From the NCBI RefSeq assembly GCF_024808665.1, contig NZ_JANUBZ010000008.1, positions 124,001 to 188,000 on the forward strand: a stretch of 64,000 nucleotides of DNA, written 5' to 3'. Of this stretch, positions 9,322 to 18,669 are shown piece by piece. Position numbers and translations under genes: made by a program. The number at the start of each line of letters is the position of its first letter. The stretch's first letter is position 1. The notes under the pieces are model-generated. The model worked only from the letters and a program-made list of their open reading frames with translations. It searched no databases and was not told the origin of the DNA. This DNA comes from Mucilaginibacter empetricola (lineage in GTDB: Bacteria > Bacteroidota > Bacteroidia > Sphingobacteriales > Sphingobacteriaceae).

Positions 9322-12300
9322 TTAATTTTTCGGCGTATTCTCCAGGTTGGCTGGTTTTAAAGCATTTCTAAAATCCAGCGTAGTCACTTTACGGGTATTA
9401 TATTTTTGCTGATAGTCACGGTGTTCCTTGTCATTTGGATAAGTAATGCCCTCGCCATATGGGTAAGTTGGCATTTTATGAAATGGCAGCGGTGCAACGG
9501 TTTGTCCGGCGGCGGTATTCAGGTCGCCATCTTTAACCCAGCCCTCGCTATAAATCAAGAAATCGCGTTTCCACCCTTTTTGCAAGACCGGTAGCTTCGC
9601 CGCATCAAAATCTATACTTATTTCATCACCGCCGTCGGTAATAATATATTCATCATCATCTTTTTGCAGCAGTGGCAGTACATCGCCGTAGCGGGTATAA
9701 TTACCGGTAAGATCTCTCCATTTTTGCCCCTGGCTGGTGTGGTAATAATCAAACCATTCAGGCCCAAACGGGCCGCCTTTGCGGTACGAGGCTGAATAAC
9801 CGCGATAGGCCAGTTGTGCATCAACCATATGCAGGTTATTCATTTTTACCGGTGCTTTTACATTTCCGGCACTAAAAAATATCTGATCCCAGTAAATTTG
9901 CATATTGGTTCTGATCCTTACGCGCCTGTCATTGTCTGTCAGGAATTTTCCGGAAAGATTGGCAATCACCATCTTATCACGCCCCATCGGGAAGCCCAGG
10001 TTAGGGATAACGGTTTCCCATTCGCCTTTTTTATTAATTACCTGTAACGATGGCGGATGTATTTTGTATTTAGCCGACTGTGTCATCGCCGTATTGATAC
10101 TAGCATCGGTAGGGAAAATCCAGCCCCGCAAAAACAGGCGCAGACTATCAGCGTGGGCTTTATCTCCCAGGTCGAGGATCAGGTCATGGTCTTGTGCAAG
10201 CCCCTGGTACTTTCCTAATGAGAAGCTTGAGGCATATTGAAAATCATAGGCGCTGATTTTTGGCAGCAGATTATTTCCCTTGTCATCTGTTGCTGTTACA
10301 GGCAAATGTTTTTCGGCCACTTCATAAACCTTTTTACCCGGAAAAGGAGGGGGCACAAAGCGCTCATCTGCATAAACATCTACCGAGTCGGGATGATCTA
10401 CGGCTACCAGCCCGACTTTATCAAAGTAAACGGCCTCCCATAATTCTTCGGTAATTTTAATGCTATACTTGCCATTTTTAGGTTTCAGCTTTTCGCCCGG
10501 AACGAGCAGGTATTCTTTAGATGCATCGGAGAAAGAATAAGTAGTATCGTGCCCGTTAACGGCCAATGGCATCCCCAGCGCGCTTCTCCAAAGCATATCT
10601 TTTACAAACTCATATTTTTTTCCGTTCCAGGTAAATAAGAATGGACAAGAACCTTTTAATTGCTCTACCTCTAATATTTTTTGTTTTCGGCTTGGGTCAA
10701 CAATAGTTTGCGGCACCCCATTTGGCCATATAATCCTCACAGCATCAATTTTGCTCCTTGTGCCTACGCCAAAGCTGGTTATGGGCCCGGTAGCGGTTTT
10801 AAGCTGATATAAATCGCCGGCCTTTACTTCAATCTGCGCGCCAATTCCCAAACGGTTATTTTTGCTGTTGCCGTAAGAAAGCCCTAGCAGTTGCACCTGG
10901 ATGTAACGGTTCATATTACCGCCGTCGTTCCTCAGCATGGTGACGCCTGTAGGGCCCGATAAAAGGATATCCTCATCTCCATCTAAATCAAGATCGCCAA
11001 TTTTAATGTGCTGCGCTTGTGTAGCCGTTTTTGGCAACAGGTATGACACATCGCTAAACCCTTTTGTGGTATCGTTATGAAATAATCTGATTCCGCTTTT
11101 TGATTTATCGGCATTTATACCTGCAACCAGTAAATCCTGATGTCCATCATTATCAAAATCGAAAAATGCAACATCTTTTACGGCGATGCCTTTTAATGCA
11201 TTATTTAACACACCCGATGCCGGATCATTAACAAAACCATGACCGGTATTTTTAAGTAGTAAACATTTACCATTTGATCCCCCTGCAACTACTATATCCA
11301 GTAAGCCATCATTATTATAATCGCCAAAAGCAACGGAAGTACCAGAATATGCCGGATTACGAAGTCCAACGGAATCGGTAATATCTTTAAATTTTGAGTG
11401 CCTGTTATTATCAAATAAGATTAGTCCTTTTTGATTCAGTGTTACTATGTCCAGATCGCCATCATTATCCCAATCGCCAAAATCCATTGCAAGGGTCCCG
11501 TGAGGGGCGCCTGTAAGTCCCATCGCGGCGGCCTGTTCGGTAAAGGTTCCATCGCCATTATTACGGAAAAACTTGTTTGCTCCGTCTTTCTGTGTAATGT
11601 ACATATCCAAATCACCATCCTGGTCAAAATCGCCAAATAACATTTTACCCGCATTGGCAGTGTTGCCGAGCCCAATATCTTCTGTAATTCTTGAAAATGA
11701 ACCATCACCGTGGTTTTTATATAAAAGAATACCTTTTGTGGTGGCTATAAAAAGATCCTGATAGCCATCATTATCATAATCTGCAAAAGCTGCGTCTAAA
11801 TCCTGCCCATCGTGGTCAAGCCCCCCAATCACATTACAGGCATCAAAAGCGCCCGATTTACTCACCATTAAATAATGTTTAGAGGACGCACCCGACGAGA
11901 AACCTGCGTACACATACAGATTGCCCACGCCATCCCGATCGGCCTTTGCCAATACAGAACTTTGTGCATTTTCTTCTTTGGCAACACCCAACCCGGCGAG
12001 TTCCGTTGCATCAGTAAAGTTAAGGGACGCCAGGATGCCTTTTCCTTTGGTATCGTAGGATACATGTTCGTCATCACTGATGGTAAAAGCCACGTGGCCG
12101 GCCAATAGCTCGGGTATATCCAATTCATCGCTACCGGCTGCATAAGCCGGTGAAAGTTTCATTAGCTCATGAAATTGCTGTATGTAAGGCAGCGCTTTTT
12201 CGGGTTGATTGCTATGCAATAATGATATAGCCTGCTGGTAAGTTGTTTGTGCTGCTTCAGAAAAATCGGGCGTAACTTTTTTTACACTTTCCAGGTTATA

Positions 12301-12942
12301 AATGGCTGAATCTGTTTGTTTGTTACCGGCCAGTAACTCCGCAAGCTGTAAGCGTAAAACAATATTGGCAGGTGCAAGGCTTTCTGCCTTCATCAGGTGA
12401 TTTTTTTTCCATGTTAAATCCAAACCTGTGGGGGAAAGGTTAACCATGTTATAATAAGCCTTTAAATTTTTAGGATCTTTGTTAAGTATCGATTTTAATT
12501 CGCGCAATGCCGCTGCTTTATCTCCCTTTTGAATATAAACCTCGGCCAGTATCAGCCTTAACTCTAAATTATCCGGTTTAATTTTTAACCCTTTTTGTGC
12601 CTGCGTTTCGGCCGCTGCATAATTCTTTTGCAAAAGGTAAAGCTGGGCAAGCCCCAGGTAATTGGAATAATCGTCGGGTGCTATTTCTATTGCCTTTAAA
12701 AACGAAGCTTCGGCCTCGTCAAAATGATTTTGCGTAAGGTAAAGCAGCGCCAGTTGTTTTGGCCCTAAAGCAGATTTTGAGTCGCCATTATCCGATTTAT
12801 GGTGACATCCGCCAAATATCAATCCCAAAAAAGTAATGCAGATGATCAGTGAGTTAGTGCATGTTTTTTGCAAATAATGAGATAGGGGCCTCTGAGGTAT
12901 GGCACGAAGATTATTTTTCATACAGAGGGTGAAGTTAAACAT
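9322..12942 (-). CDS. TPR / FG-GAP (CRTAC1-like) / ASPIC-UnbV lipoprotein
   Basis: 1206 residues. The N-terminus carries a hydrophobic segment ending IFGGC, a lipobox-like site. An alternative start, Met8 at 12921, gives a more usual signal. About residues 60-200 are TPRs (PDDYSNYLGLAQLYLLQKNY). About residues 280-700 contain repeated DxDxDG calcium loops (DYDNDGYQDLF, DFDQDGDLDMY, DWDNDGDLDIV, DYNNDGLLDIV, DFDNDGHQDLL, DLDLDGDEDIL) that form an FG-GAP/VCBS propeller. An ASPIC/UnbV domain follows (about 690-760, RLGIGAQIEVKAG). The last ~430 residues (from SCPFLFTWNGKKYEFV) are strand-rich and not recognised. It is a surface or periplasmic protein of unknown role, divergent from a second UnbV-type gene at 13096. 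Confidence 0.8.
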   Translation of the reverse strand: MFNFTLCMKNNLRAIPQRPLSHYLQKTCTNSLIICITFLGLIFGGCHHKSDNGDSKSALGPKQLALLYLTQNHFDEAEASFLKAIEIAPDDYSNYLGLAQLYLLQKNYAAAETQAQKGLKIKPDNLELRLILAEVYIQKGDKAAALRELKSILNKDPKNLKAYYNMVNLSPTGLDLTWKKNHLMKAESLAPANIVLRLQLAELLAGNKQTDSAIYNLESVKKVTPDFSEAAQTTYQQAISLLHSNQPEKALPYIQQFHELMKLSPAYAAGSDELDIPELLAGHVAFTISDDEHVSYDTKGKGILASLNFTDATELAGLGVAKEENAQSSVLAKADRDGVGNLYVYAGFSSGASSKHYLMVSKSGAFDACNVIGGLDHDGQDLDAAFADYDNDGYQDLFIATTKGILLYKNHGDGSFSRITEDIGLGNTANAGKMLFGDFDQDGDLDMYITQKDGANKFFRNNGDGTFTEQAAAMGLTGAPHGTLAMDFGDWDNDGDLDIVTLNQKGLILFDNNRHSKFKDITDSVGLRNPAYSGTSVAFGDYNNDGLLDIVVAGGSNGKCLLLKNTGHGFVNDPASGVLNNALKGIAVKDVAFFDFDNDGHQDLLVAGINADKSKSGIRLFHNDTTKGFSDVSYLLPKTATQAQHIKIGDLDLDGDEDILLSGPTGVTMLRNDGGNMNRYIQVQLLGLSYGNSKNNRLGIGAQIEVKAGDLYQLKTATGPITSFGVGTRSKIDAVRIIWPNGVPQTIVDPSRKQKILEVEQLKGSCPFLFTWNGKKYEFVKDMLWRSALGMPLAVNGHDTTYSFSDASKEYLLVPGEKLKPKNGKYSIKITEELWEAVYFDKVGLVAVDHPDSVDVYADERFVPPPFPGKKVYEVAEKHLPVTATDDKGNNLLPKISAYDFQYASSFSLGKYQGLAQDHDLILDLGDKAHADSLRLFLRGWIFPTDASINTAMTQSAKYKIHPPSLQVINKKGEWETVIPNLGFPMGRDKMVIANLSGKFLTDNDRRVRIRTNMQIYWDQIFFSAGNVKAPVKMNNLHMVDAQLAYRGYSASYRKGGPFGPEWFDYYHTSQGQKWRDLTGNYTRYGDVLPLLQKDDDEYIITDGGDEISIDFDAAKLPVLQKGWKRDFLIYSEGWVKDGDLNTAAGQTVAPLPFHKMPTYPYGEGITYPNDKEHRDYQQKYNTRKVTTLDFRNALKPANLENTPKN

Positions 12943-13027
12943 TATAATTATGGCCTTTAGGTGAATTGTTAAACCGGCATTATTCCTGGTTAACGGGATA
13001 ATGGCTCAAATTTATTTTTTTTCTTTC

Positions 13028-13055
13028 TTGTTGCTACCGTTTTACAATATATTTA
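13028..13055 (+). promoter_or_regulatory. Candidate Bacteroidota promoter
   Basis: TTG at 13028-13030 is followed after 17 bases by TATATTTA (13048-13055), close to the TAnnTTTG consensus. It would start transcription about 35 nt upstream of the ATG at 13096. It sits in the 153-bp divergent gap between the two UnbV-type genes. Confidence 0.4.
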
Positions 13056-13095
13056 CCAGTCGTTTCCGACGAATTATAAACCATTTTTTGTTTTT

Positions 13096-14904
13096 ATGAG
13101 TGAGCGCAGAAGCTTGGCTAAAATAATAACCGTTATTTTATTTGTTGTATTACTTGCCGGCAGTGCCCTTGTATCCAGGCAAAAACTTTTTTCTTTAGAA
13201 GGGGGTAATCTGCAATCAAAAGAAGAAGCGCTGGATAAATATGGTTTTTACCTGGAGCCTTATAATAAGGAAGCTAATATAAATTTCAGACATCAATCTC
13301 CACAGCTCGACCCTAAGCTTAAACATATTGAGCCGCAAATCGCTTCGATGGGGGCGTCGGTATCTATTGTTGATTTTGATAACGATGGTTGGAACGATAT
13401 TTACTTTACCAATAGCCGCACCGGGAGCCAGAATGCGCTTTATCGTAATATGCATAACGGCAAGTTTGAAAACGTTGCCGCGCAGATGGGCGTAGCCGAT
13501 GTAAATAAAAAAGGCACCGGTGTTTCAATGGGCGCCGTTTGGGGCGATTATGATAATGATGGTTTTGAAGATCTGTTTCTGTATAAATGGGGCCGGCCAC
13601 AGTTGTTTCATAATGAAGGTGGCAAAAAACTGGTAGATGTAACCGAAGGCAGTGGTTTACCCAAATGGGTTAATGCCAATAGCGCCATTTGGCTTGATTT
13701 TGATAACGATGGTTTGCTTGATCTTTTTTTAGGCGGATATTTTGACGAAAAATATGACCTGAGCAACCTAAATACCACCAAAATAATGCCCGAGAGCTTC
13801 AGATACGCCAACAATGGAGGCAGAAAATACCTTTTTAAAAATATGGGCAATGGTAAATTTAAGGATGTTACCAATGAATATGGCTTAAATTCTACCAAGT
13901 GGGCGCTTGCTGCAGGTGCTGCTGATTTAAATGGCGATGGTTATCCTGATTTGCTTATTTCTAATGATTATAATGTGGATGAGCTTTATATTAACGAAAA
14001 AGGTAAAAAGTTTGTTGAACGTGGCAGGCAATCGGGCATTGGCGATATTCCAAAAAGCGGGATGAGTGTGGCTTTTGGCGATATTGATAACAGTGGTATT
14101 TTAGGCATCTACACCACAAATATTACTGAAAAAGGAATTTTAATACAGGGCAATAACTATTGGAAACCAACCGGCCCGCCAACGCATGAGCCGAAGTTTG
14201 CCAATTTGGCTCAATTAGCCGGCATTGAAAATGCAGGCTGGAGTTATGGCGAACAGTTTGGTGATTTAAATAACGATGGTTACATGGACCTTTATGTAGC
14301 TAATGGATTTATCTCGGCAAAAAAAGGCACCTCTTACTGGTACGATTACTCGAAAGTTACCGGTGGCAATAGCGCTATTATTGGCGATGCGGCCAACTGG
14401 CCCGATATGAAAGGAAAAAGCCAATCGGGCTACCAGCAGGATAAAATATGGCTCAATAACAGCAACGCCTTGTTTGAAGATGTATCGGGCAAGGTATGCC
14501 CTTACGCTGATTATGACGGGCGCGCAGTTGCCATGGCCGATTTGTGGAACCGTGGTGTGTTAGATGTTATTGTAGCCAATCAGAATGATATTCCGCTTGT
14601 TTACAAAAACATTTCGAGGAACAATAACCATTGGATAGATTTTGACTTACATGGCACCGTAAGCAATGCAAGCGCAGTAGGAGCAACGGTGGAAGTACAA
14701 TGGAGCGGAAAAAAACAGGTGCAGATCATTACCGGTGGTATCGGCTTTTCATCACAAAACCAGCACCGGCTGCACTTTGGGTTGGGCAGTGATAATAAAG
14801 TAGATAAAGTGTTGATTCACTGGCCATCCGGGCAAACCGATGAAGTAGTGAACCCCGAAATTGACAAGCTCCATAATATTAAAGAAAAGAAAGCAAAGGC
14901 CTGA
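13096..14904 (+). CDS. CRTAC1/UnbV-family FG-GAP repeat protein
   Basis: 602 residues with an N-terminal hydrophobic helix (about 8-28, an uncleaved anchor or signal). Five clear calcium-type loops follow (DFDNDGWNDIYF, DYDNDGFEDLFL, DFDNDGLLDLFL, DLNGDGYPDLLI, DLNNDGYMDLYV) and form a VCBS/FG-GAP propeller. The ASPIC/UnbV domain is at about 525-595 (NASAVGATVEVQWSGKKQ, then FGLGSDNKVDKVLIHWPSGQ). UnbV was named from enediyne biosynthetic clusters, where it is secreted and of unknown function; eukaryotic CRTAC1 shares the domain. The stop overlaps the start of the RnfD-like gene (ATGA), so the two are coupled. Confidence 0.85.
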   Translation: MSERRSLAKIITVILFVVLLAGSALVSRQKLFSLEGGNLQSKEEALDKYGFYLEPYNKEANINFRHQSPQLDPKLKHIEPQIASMGASVSIVDFDNDGWNDIYFTNSRTGSQNALYRNMHNGKFENVAAQMGVADVNKKGTGVSMGAVWGDYDNDGFEDLFLYKWGRPQLFHNEGGKKLVDVTEGSGLPKWVNANSAIWLDFDNDGLLDLFLGGYFDEKYDLSNLNTTKIMPESFRYANNGGRKYLFKNMGNGKFKDVTNEYGLNSTKWALAAGAADLNGDGYPDLLISNDYNVDELYINEKGKKFVERGRQSGIGDIPKSGMSVAFGDIDNSGILGIYTTNITEKGILIQGNNYWKPTGPPTHEPKFANLAQLAGIENAGWSYGEQFGDLNNDGYMDLYVANGFISAKKGTSYWYDYSKVTGGNSAIIGDAANWPDMKGKSQSGYQQDKIWLNNSNALFEDVSGKVCPYADYDGRAVAMADLWNRGVLDVIVANQNDIPLVYKNISRNNNHWIDFDLHGTVSNASAVGATVEVQWSGKKQVQIITGGIGFSSQNQHRLHFGLGSDNKVDKVLIHWPSGQTDEVVNPEIDKLHNIKEKKAKA

Positions 14905-15743
14905 TGCAAGCAATAGAAACCGAAACTCCTGTAAATACCAACTTTTGGTCGTTCTGGAAGAAGAATTATTTTACTTATGTCCCGCCGGCATTCATCACCC
15001 TTATTTTACTGATAGGGCAGGTATTTTTTGGTATCCTGGATAATTATTTAAACGTAGTAGTGGCCATATGTACTTCTGTTGTTTCAGAAGCTATATTAGC
15101 CAGGTATGTGCTCGGTGTGCGTAAAAATTTGGCCAGCGCCTACATTACCGGCATAAGCGTGGGTATTTTAATACGTTCCAATATGATTTGGCCGTATGTT
15201 GTTACTGCCTTAATATCCATCCTCTCGAAATATGTTTTAAGATATAAAGGGCGCCATTTATGGAACCCTTCAAACTTCGGCGTTTCGTGGATGCTGTTTA
15301 TGGCAACGGCTTATGTTGCCGGGTTGAGTATTCAATGGGGTAGCTACATATTGCCCATGTCGGTAATATGGCTTCTGGGCCTGGGCATTGTTTACCGGGC
15401 AAAGAAATTGCATATCACGCTGACTTACGTAATAAGTTTTACAGCCTTAGCTTTTGTACGCAGCTTGATTACGGGTGATGCATTTTTGGCTGAGCTGGCG
15501 CCGTTAACCGGCCCTATGTATCAGTTATTTATATTCTTTATGGTTACCGACCCGGGGACAACGGTATCTACAAAGAGAGGGCAAATTTTGGTTGTTTTCC
15601 TGGTTGCTCTGGTTGAATTCTTTTTACGGCTGGATGGTTTTATTTATGCCCCTTTTTATGCGCTTTTTTTAGTTGGGCCTGCTGCAAGGTTTATCGATTT
15701 AAAGAAAAACGCGCCAAAGGGCGAAGTAAAACAGGTTGCATAA
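14904..15743 (+). CDS. RnfD/NqrB-like (UnbU-like) integral membrane protein
   Basis: 279 residues with about eight hydrophobic helices. GRHLWNPSNFGVSWML and FMVTDPGTTVSTKRGQ match the NQR2/RnfD/RnfE family (PF03116). I see no S(T)GAT-type motif for covalent FMN, so an electron-transfer role as in Rnf or Nqr is uncertain. No other rnf/nqr gene is present. The ATG overlaps the stop of the UnbV-type gene. As I recall, UnbV and the membrane protein UnbU form a conserved pair in enediyne clusters, and this pair looks like a counterpart outside such a cluster. That is inference. Confidence 0.75.
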   Translation: MQAIETETPVNTNFWSFWKKNYFTYVPPAFITLILLIGQVFFGILDNYLNVVVAICTSVVSEAILARYVLGVRKNLASAYITGISVGILIRSNMIWPYVVTALISILSKYVLRYKGRHLWNPSNFGVSWMLFMATAYVAGLSIQWGSYILPMSVIWLLGLGIVYRAKKLHITLTYVISFTALAFVRSLITGDAFLAELAPLTGPMYQLFIFFMVTDPGTTVSTKRGQILVVFLVALVEFFLRLDGFIYAPFYALFLVGPAARFIDLKKNAPKGEVKQVA

Positions 15744-15768
15744 GTGGCTAATTGTTATTTATACACCT

Positions 15769-15815
15769 ATAAATCAATAAACTTCTAAAGCAATTTTGAA
15801 AGTTTATTGATTTAT
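15769..15815. terminator. Hairpin terminator after the RnfD-like gene
   Basis: A 16-bp AT-rich inverted repeat (15769-15784 and 15800-15815) with a 15-nt loop starts 26 nt after the stop at 15743 and runs into a short T-rich sequence. Confidence 0.6.
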
Positions 15816-15847
15816 TGCATATTTAACCAACCAATTACATTATAAGC

Positions 15848-16396
15848 TTGAAAAAGATCATTGCTGTAACACTGCTTGCTATTTACCTGTATAACATAGG
15901 TGGTCAGCTGGTGATACATCAATATTTTTCTTATTTGGCAGACAAGTTTTTTACCGAGCAAGCCGACAAGGGGTTTTATAATAAAGGTGATCTGGCCGAA
16001 GTTAAAATACCGGTAAATATGCCCAATATTGCTGATTGGCCCGATTTTTTAAATGTGACCGGACAAATTCAATTTGAAAATGTCAGCTACAATTATGTAA
16101 AAATGAGGGTTACTCGTACTGCTATTTACTTTAAATGTGAGCCTAACTATAGTACTACCCATTTAAACGAACAGAATATAATTGTGGCCAAAAATATAAA
16201 AGGCCCTCCCATAACGCCGAAGGATCATGTTCCATTCAGCAAAAAAGCTTTATTGACTCAACTTACTACCGGCAATACCTATTTTGAATTTACTGTGCCT
16301 GTAGAATATTCCAAACCTATGGTTGTACAGCTTGTTCAACCGGTGCCTGATAATTGCCCGGCCATACCAGATCAGCCACCACGCTCCATTTGTTGA
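15848..16396 (+). CDS. Hypothetical membrane-anchored or secreted protein
   Basis: 182 residues, not recognised. The start is TTG (15848), the only initiation codon that leaves an intact signal-like helix (KKIIAVTLLAIYLYNIGGQL); no in-frame ATG lies nearby. The mature part has no motif I can name and ends in a Pro/Cys-rich tail (PDNCPAIPDQPPRSIC). It lies 33 nt after the hairpin that closes the UnbV/RnfD-like pair, so it probably has its own promoter. Homologues in other Bacteroidota next to UnbV genes would support a shared role. Confidence 0.6.
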   Translation: MKKIIAVTLLAIYLYNIGGQLVIHQYFSYLADKFFTEQADKGFYNKGDLAEVKIPVNMPNIADWPDFLNVTGQIQFENVSYNYVKMRVTRTAIYFKCEPNYSTTHLNEQNIIVAKNIKGPPITPKDHVPFSKKALLTQLTTGNTYFEFTVPVEYSKPMVVQLVQPVPDNCPAIPDQPPRSIC

Positions 16397-16529
16397 TTTT
16401 CCTCTCTTTTCTTGTTTGTTAACTATCTGCAATAGCTAACAGTTCAATTAAATTGATTTATTAAGAAGTTAATTGTTTGTTGGTTTATCCGATAAAATTG
16501 ATTTGCTATAAACAGTTCCAGACTGATTA

Positions 16530-16739
16530 ATGCTGGCTGATGCGATATCATCACATCAGATAATCAATTGCTGCAAAATCAAAAGAGAGCAGGATCAAAT
16601 ACACATTTCATTGGTACAAACCATCGCCAACCACTTAATTAATAATGGCGATGATTTCACCGTATCGACATCCGAATATAAAACAACCGGTTATCAGTTT
16701 TTGCAACAGAAATATAACGAATTAGCCATTAATAATTAG
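16530..16739 (+). CDS. Possible small protein, 69 residues
   Basis: This ORF in the 392-bp gap before the MetE-like gene encodes a plausible amphipathic protein in its second half (ISLVQTIANHLINNGDDF, then TGYQFLQQKYNEL). It has no family I recognise, no visible ribosome site and no overlap with other genes. It could equally be a chance frame or a decayed gene. The rest of 16397-16788 holds nothing recognised; I looked for a riboswitch core and found none. Confidence 0.3.
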   Translation: MLADAISSHQIINCCKIKREQDQIHISLVQTIANHLINNGDDFTVSTSEYKTTGYQFLQQKYNELAINN

Positions 16740-16788
16740 ATTTTAACATCAACCAATATTATTTACATCAAACTAAAGTATAAACGTC

Positions 16789-17841
16789 ATGAAAATACCT
16801 ACAGAGCCAATTGGAAGCATTCCCCGTACCCCTGAGCTAATTGCCGCAATTACGGGGCAATCAGCAGGTGCAGATTTAAATAGTCTTTATGAAAAAGCTA
16901 TTGACGATACCCTGAACGAGTTTAAAAAAACCGGCTCGCCCGTAATTACCGATGGCGAACAAACCAAATCGAGCTTTGCAACCTATCCGCTGGAAGGTTT
17001 ATCGAATTTAACTGCCGAAGGTATGGTTATCAATTTTGAGGATGGCCATTCGCGGCAATTGCCATTGCTGGCCAGCGGTCCTTTCAGGTATGGTAATTAT
17101 GCGGTAAAATATTTGAAGGCAGCTCAAAAGAAAACGGATACGCCTGTTAAACAGGCGGTAATTTCAGCTTCGGCGTTAAGTTTGATTTATCCGCAAAACG
17201 GCATAGCCGGTTATACGCAGGCTGAATTTATGACCGACCTGCTGAATGAGTGCGAAAAAGATATCCGTCAATGCCTGGAACAGGGCGCATACAAAGTTCA
17301 AATGGATTTTACAGAAGGTAGGCTCTCGCTTAAGCTTGACCCATCCGGCGGCGTTTTAAAGCACTTTATCGACGTGAATAACCAGGTGTTTGATCGTTTT
17401 AGCAAACAGGAGCAGCAAAAACTGGGCGTACATGTGTGCCCCGGTGGCGATCACGATTCCACGCACAGCGCCGATATTGACTACGCCGATTTTTTACCGC
17501 AGCTTTTCAATTTAAATGTAGGCAGCTTTTATTTGCAACTGGCCAGCGAAGCGGATAGGGTTAAGGTTTTGAAAACGATAAAACAATATCTGAAACCTAA
17601 TCAAACAGCATTTATTGGGGTGATAGATGTGCTTAGCCCTGAAATTGAAACAAAGGAACAAGTAAGAGACAGGATATTGGAAGCAGCTAATTACATACCG
17701 CTAAATCAGTTGGGCACAACAGACGATTGTGGGTTTTCGCCATTTTGCGACGATGTATCCACCACGCGTGAAACCGCATTTGCAAAGATAAAAGCGCGTA
17801 TTGAAGGTACCAAACTGGCCGAAGAACAATTATCAGCTTAA
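16789..17841 (+). CDS. MetE C-terminal-type (core) methyltransferase
   Basis: 350 residues, about half the length of MetE, corresponding to its catalytic TIM barrel only (cobalamin-independent methionine synthase II-like family). Visible are EPIGSIPR (substrate loop), DGEQTKSSF, the zinc-site His-x-Cys in VHVCPGG and a late Cys in TDDCGFSPF, all placed as in MetE. The N-terminal MetE half that supports folate binding is missing, so the methyl donor may not be methyl-tetrahydrofolate. It leads an operon with an SsuABC/NitT-type importer (12 bp to the permease), suggesting that it works on an imported methylated or sulfur compound. The substrate is inference. Confidence 0.75.
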   Translation: MKIPTEPIGSIPRTPELIAAITGQSAGADLNSLYEKAIDDTLNEFKKTGSPVITDGEQTKSSFATYPLEGLSNLTAEGMVINFEDGHSRQLPLLASGPFRYGNYAVKYLKAAQKKTDTPVKQAVISASALSLIYPQNGIAGYTQAEFMTDLLNECEKDIRQCLEQGAYKVQMDFTEGRLSLKLDPSGGVLKHFIDVNNQVFDRFSKQEQQKLGVHVCPGGDHDSTHSADIDYADFLPQLFNLNVGSFYLQLASEADRVKVLKTIKQYLKPNQTAFIGVIDVLSPEIETKEQVRDRILEAANYIPLNQLGTTDDCGFSPFCDDVSTTRETAFAKIKARIEGTKLAEEQLSA

Positions 17842-17853
17842 ATTATATAACCT

Positions 17854-18669
17854 ATGAGTAAAACAGATCAACAACTACAATCATCTACCCCAAACTCTTT
17901 AAAAAAGCATACCGACATAAAAGGCATTATCTCGCCATTCATTGTGTTGTTTTCCATGCTTATTTTATGGTGGTTTGTTTGTACGTTTAATATATTCCCA
18001 TCATATGCACTGCCATCGCCAGAGGATGTGCTCAAAAGTTTTAAAGAGGAAATTGTAGCAGGCCGCCTGGTTAATGATATTATAGCATCATTGTGGCGGG
18101 TTGTAATAGGGTTTTTCTTATCGGCCGGGTTGGCTATACCCGTTGGCTTATGGCTGGGGCAGCATGCAGCTTCACGGCGGGCCTTTTTACCAATGCTCAA
18201 TTTTTTTCGCTTTTTATCACCACTGGCCTGGATACCCTTTGCCATTCTTTGGTTCCATATTGGCGATAAACCGGCCATCTTTCTGATATTTATGGCGGCT
18301 TTTTTCCCGCTTGTGCTGGCCGTTATGTCGGCAGTGGCCACTATTCCTACTATTTACTTCCGCGTAGCACATGATTATAATTACAAAGGCTTTGCGCTGA
18401 TAACCAAGGTGACATTTCCTGCTGTTTTACCGCAAATAATTACCGCGCTGCGGGTGATATATGGCATTGCATGGGTGGTTATTGTTGCTGCCGAAATGGT
18501 GGGTTGCCAGGATGGCCTGGGTTACGGTATATGGGAGGCACGTAATGGACTGCGCCTTGATTCGGCCGTGTGTTATATGATTGTGATTGGTCTTATCGGC
18601 ATGGGCATTGACCGTATTCTTATTCAATTTACTAAATTACCAAATGTGAGGTGGGGCTATGAAAGATAA
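17854..18669 (+). CDS. ABC transporter permease, NitT/TauT (SsuC-like) family
   Basis: 271 residues with six predicted helices and an N-terminal cytoplasmic tail. The EAA-type loop appears around AHDYNYKGFALITKVTFPAVLPQI. The motif SLWRVVIGFFLSAGLAIPVG is typical of SsuC/TauC/NrtB permeases that import sulfonates, taurine, nitrate or related small anions. Its end overlaps the start of the ATPase gene by 11 bp. With the genes on either side it forms one complete importer. Confidence 0.85.
   Translation: MSKTDQQLQSSTPNSLKKHTDIKGIISPFIVLFSMLILWWFVCTFNIFPSYALPSPEDVLKSFKEEIVAGRLVNDIIASLWRVVIGFFLSAGLAIPVGLWLGQHAASRRAFLPMLNFFRFLSPLAWIPFAILWFHIGDKPAIFLIFMAAFFPLVLAVMSAVATIPTIYFRVAHDYNYKGFALITKVTFPAVLPQIITALRVIYGIAWVVIVAAEMVGCQDGLGYGIWEARNGLRLDSAVCYMIVIGLIGMGIDRILIQFTKLPNVRWGYER

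Noticed and set aside
14904..15743. Calling an Rnf or Nqr respiratory complex
   Set aside because: Only one subunit-like gene is present, without the FMN-attachment motif or any partner subunit.
16397..16788. Riboswitch (SAM, cobalamin or TPP) upstream of the MetE-like/ABC operon
   Set aside because: I looked for conserved core motifs and pairing and found none convincing.
17868..18341. Minus-strand ORF of 157 codons over the permease
   Set aside because: The plus-strand permease is clearly real and coupled to its ATPase; the antisense frame shows no family features.
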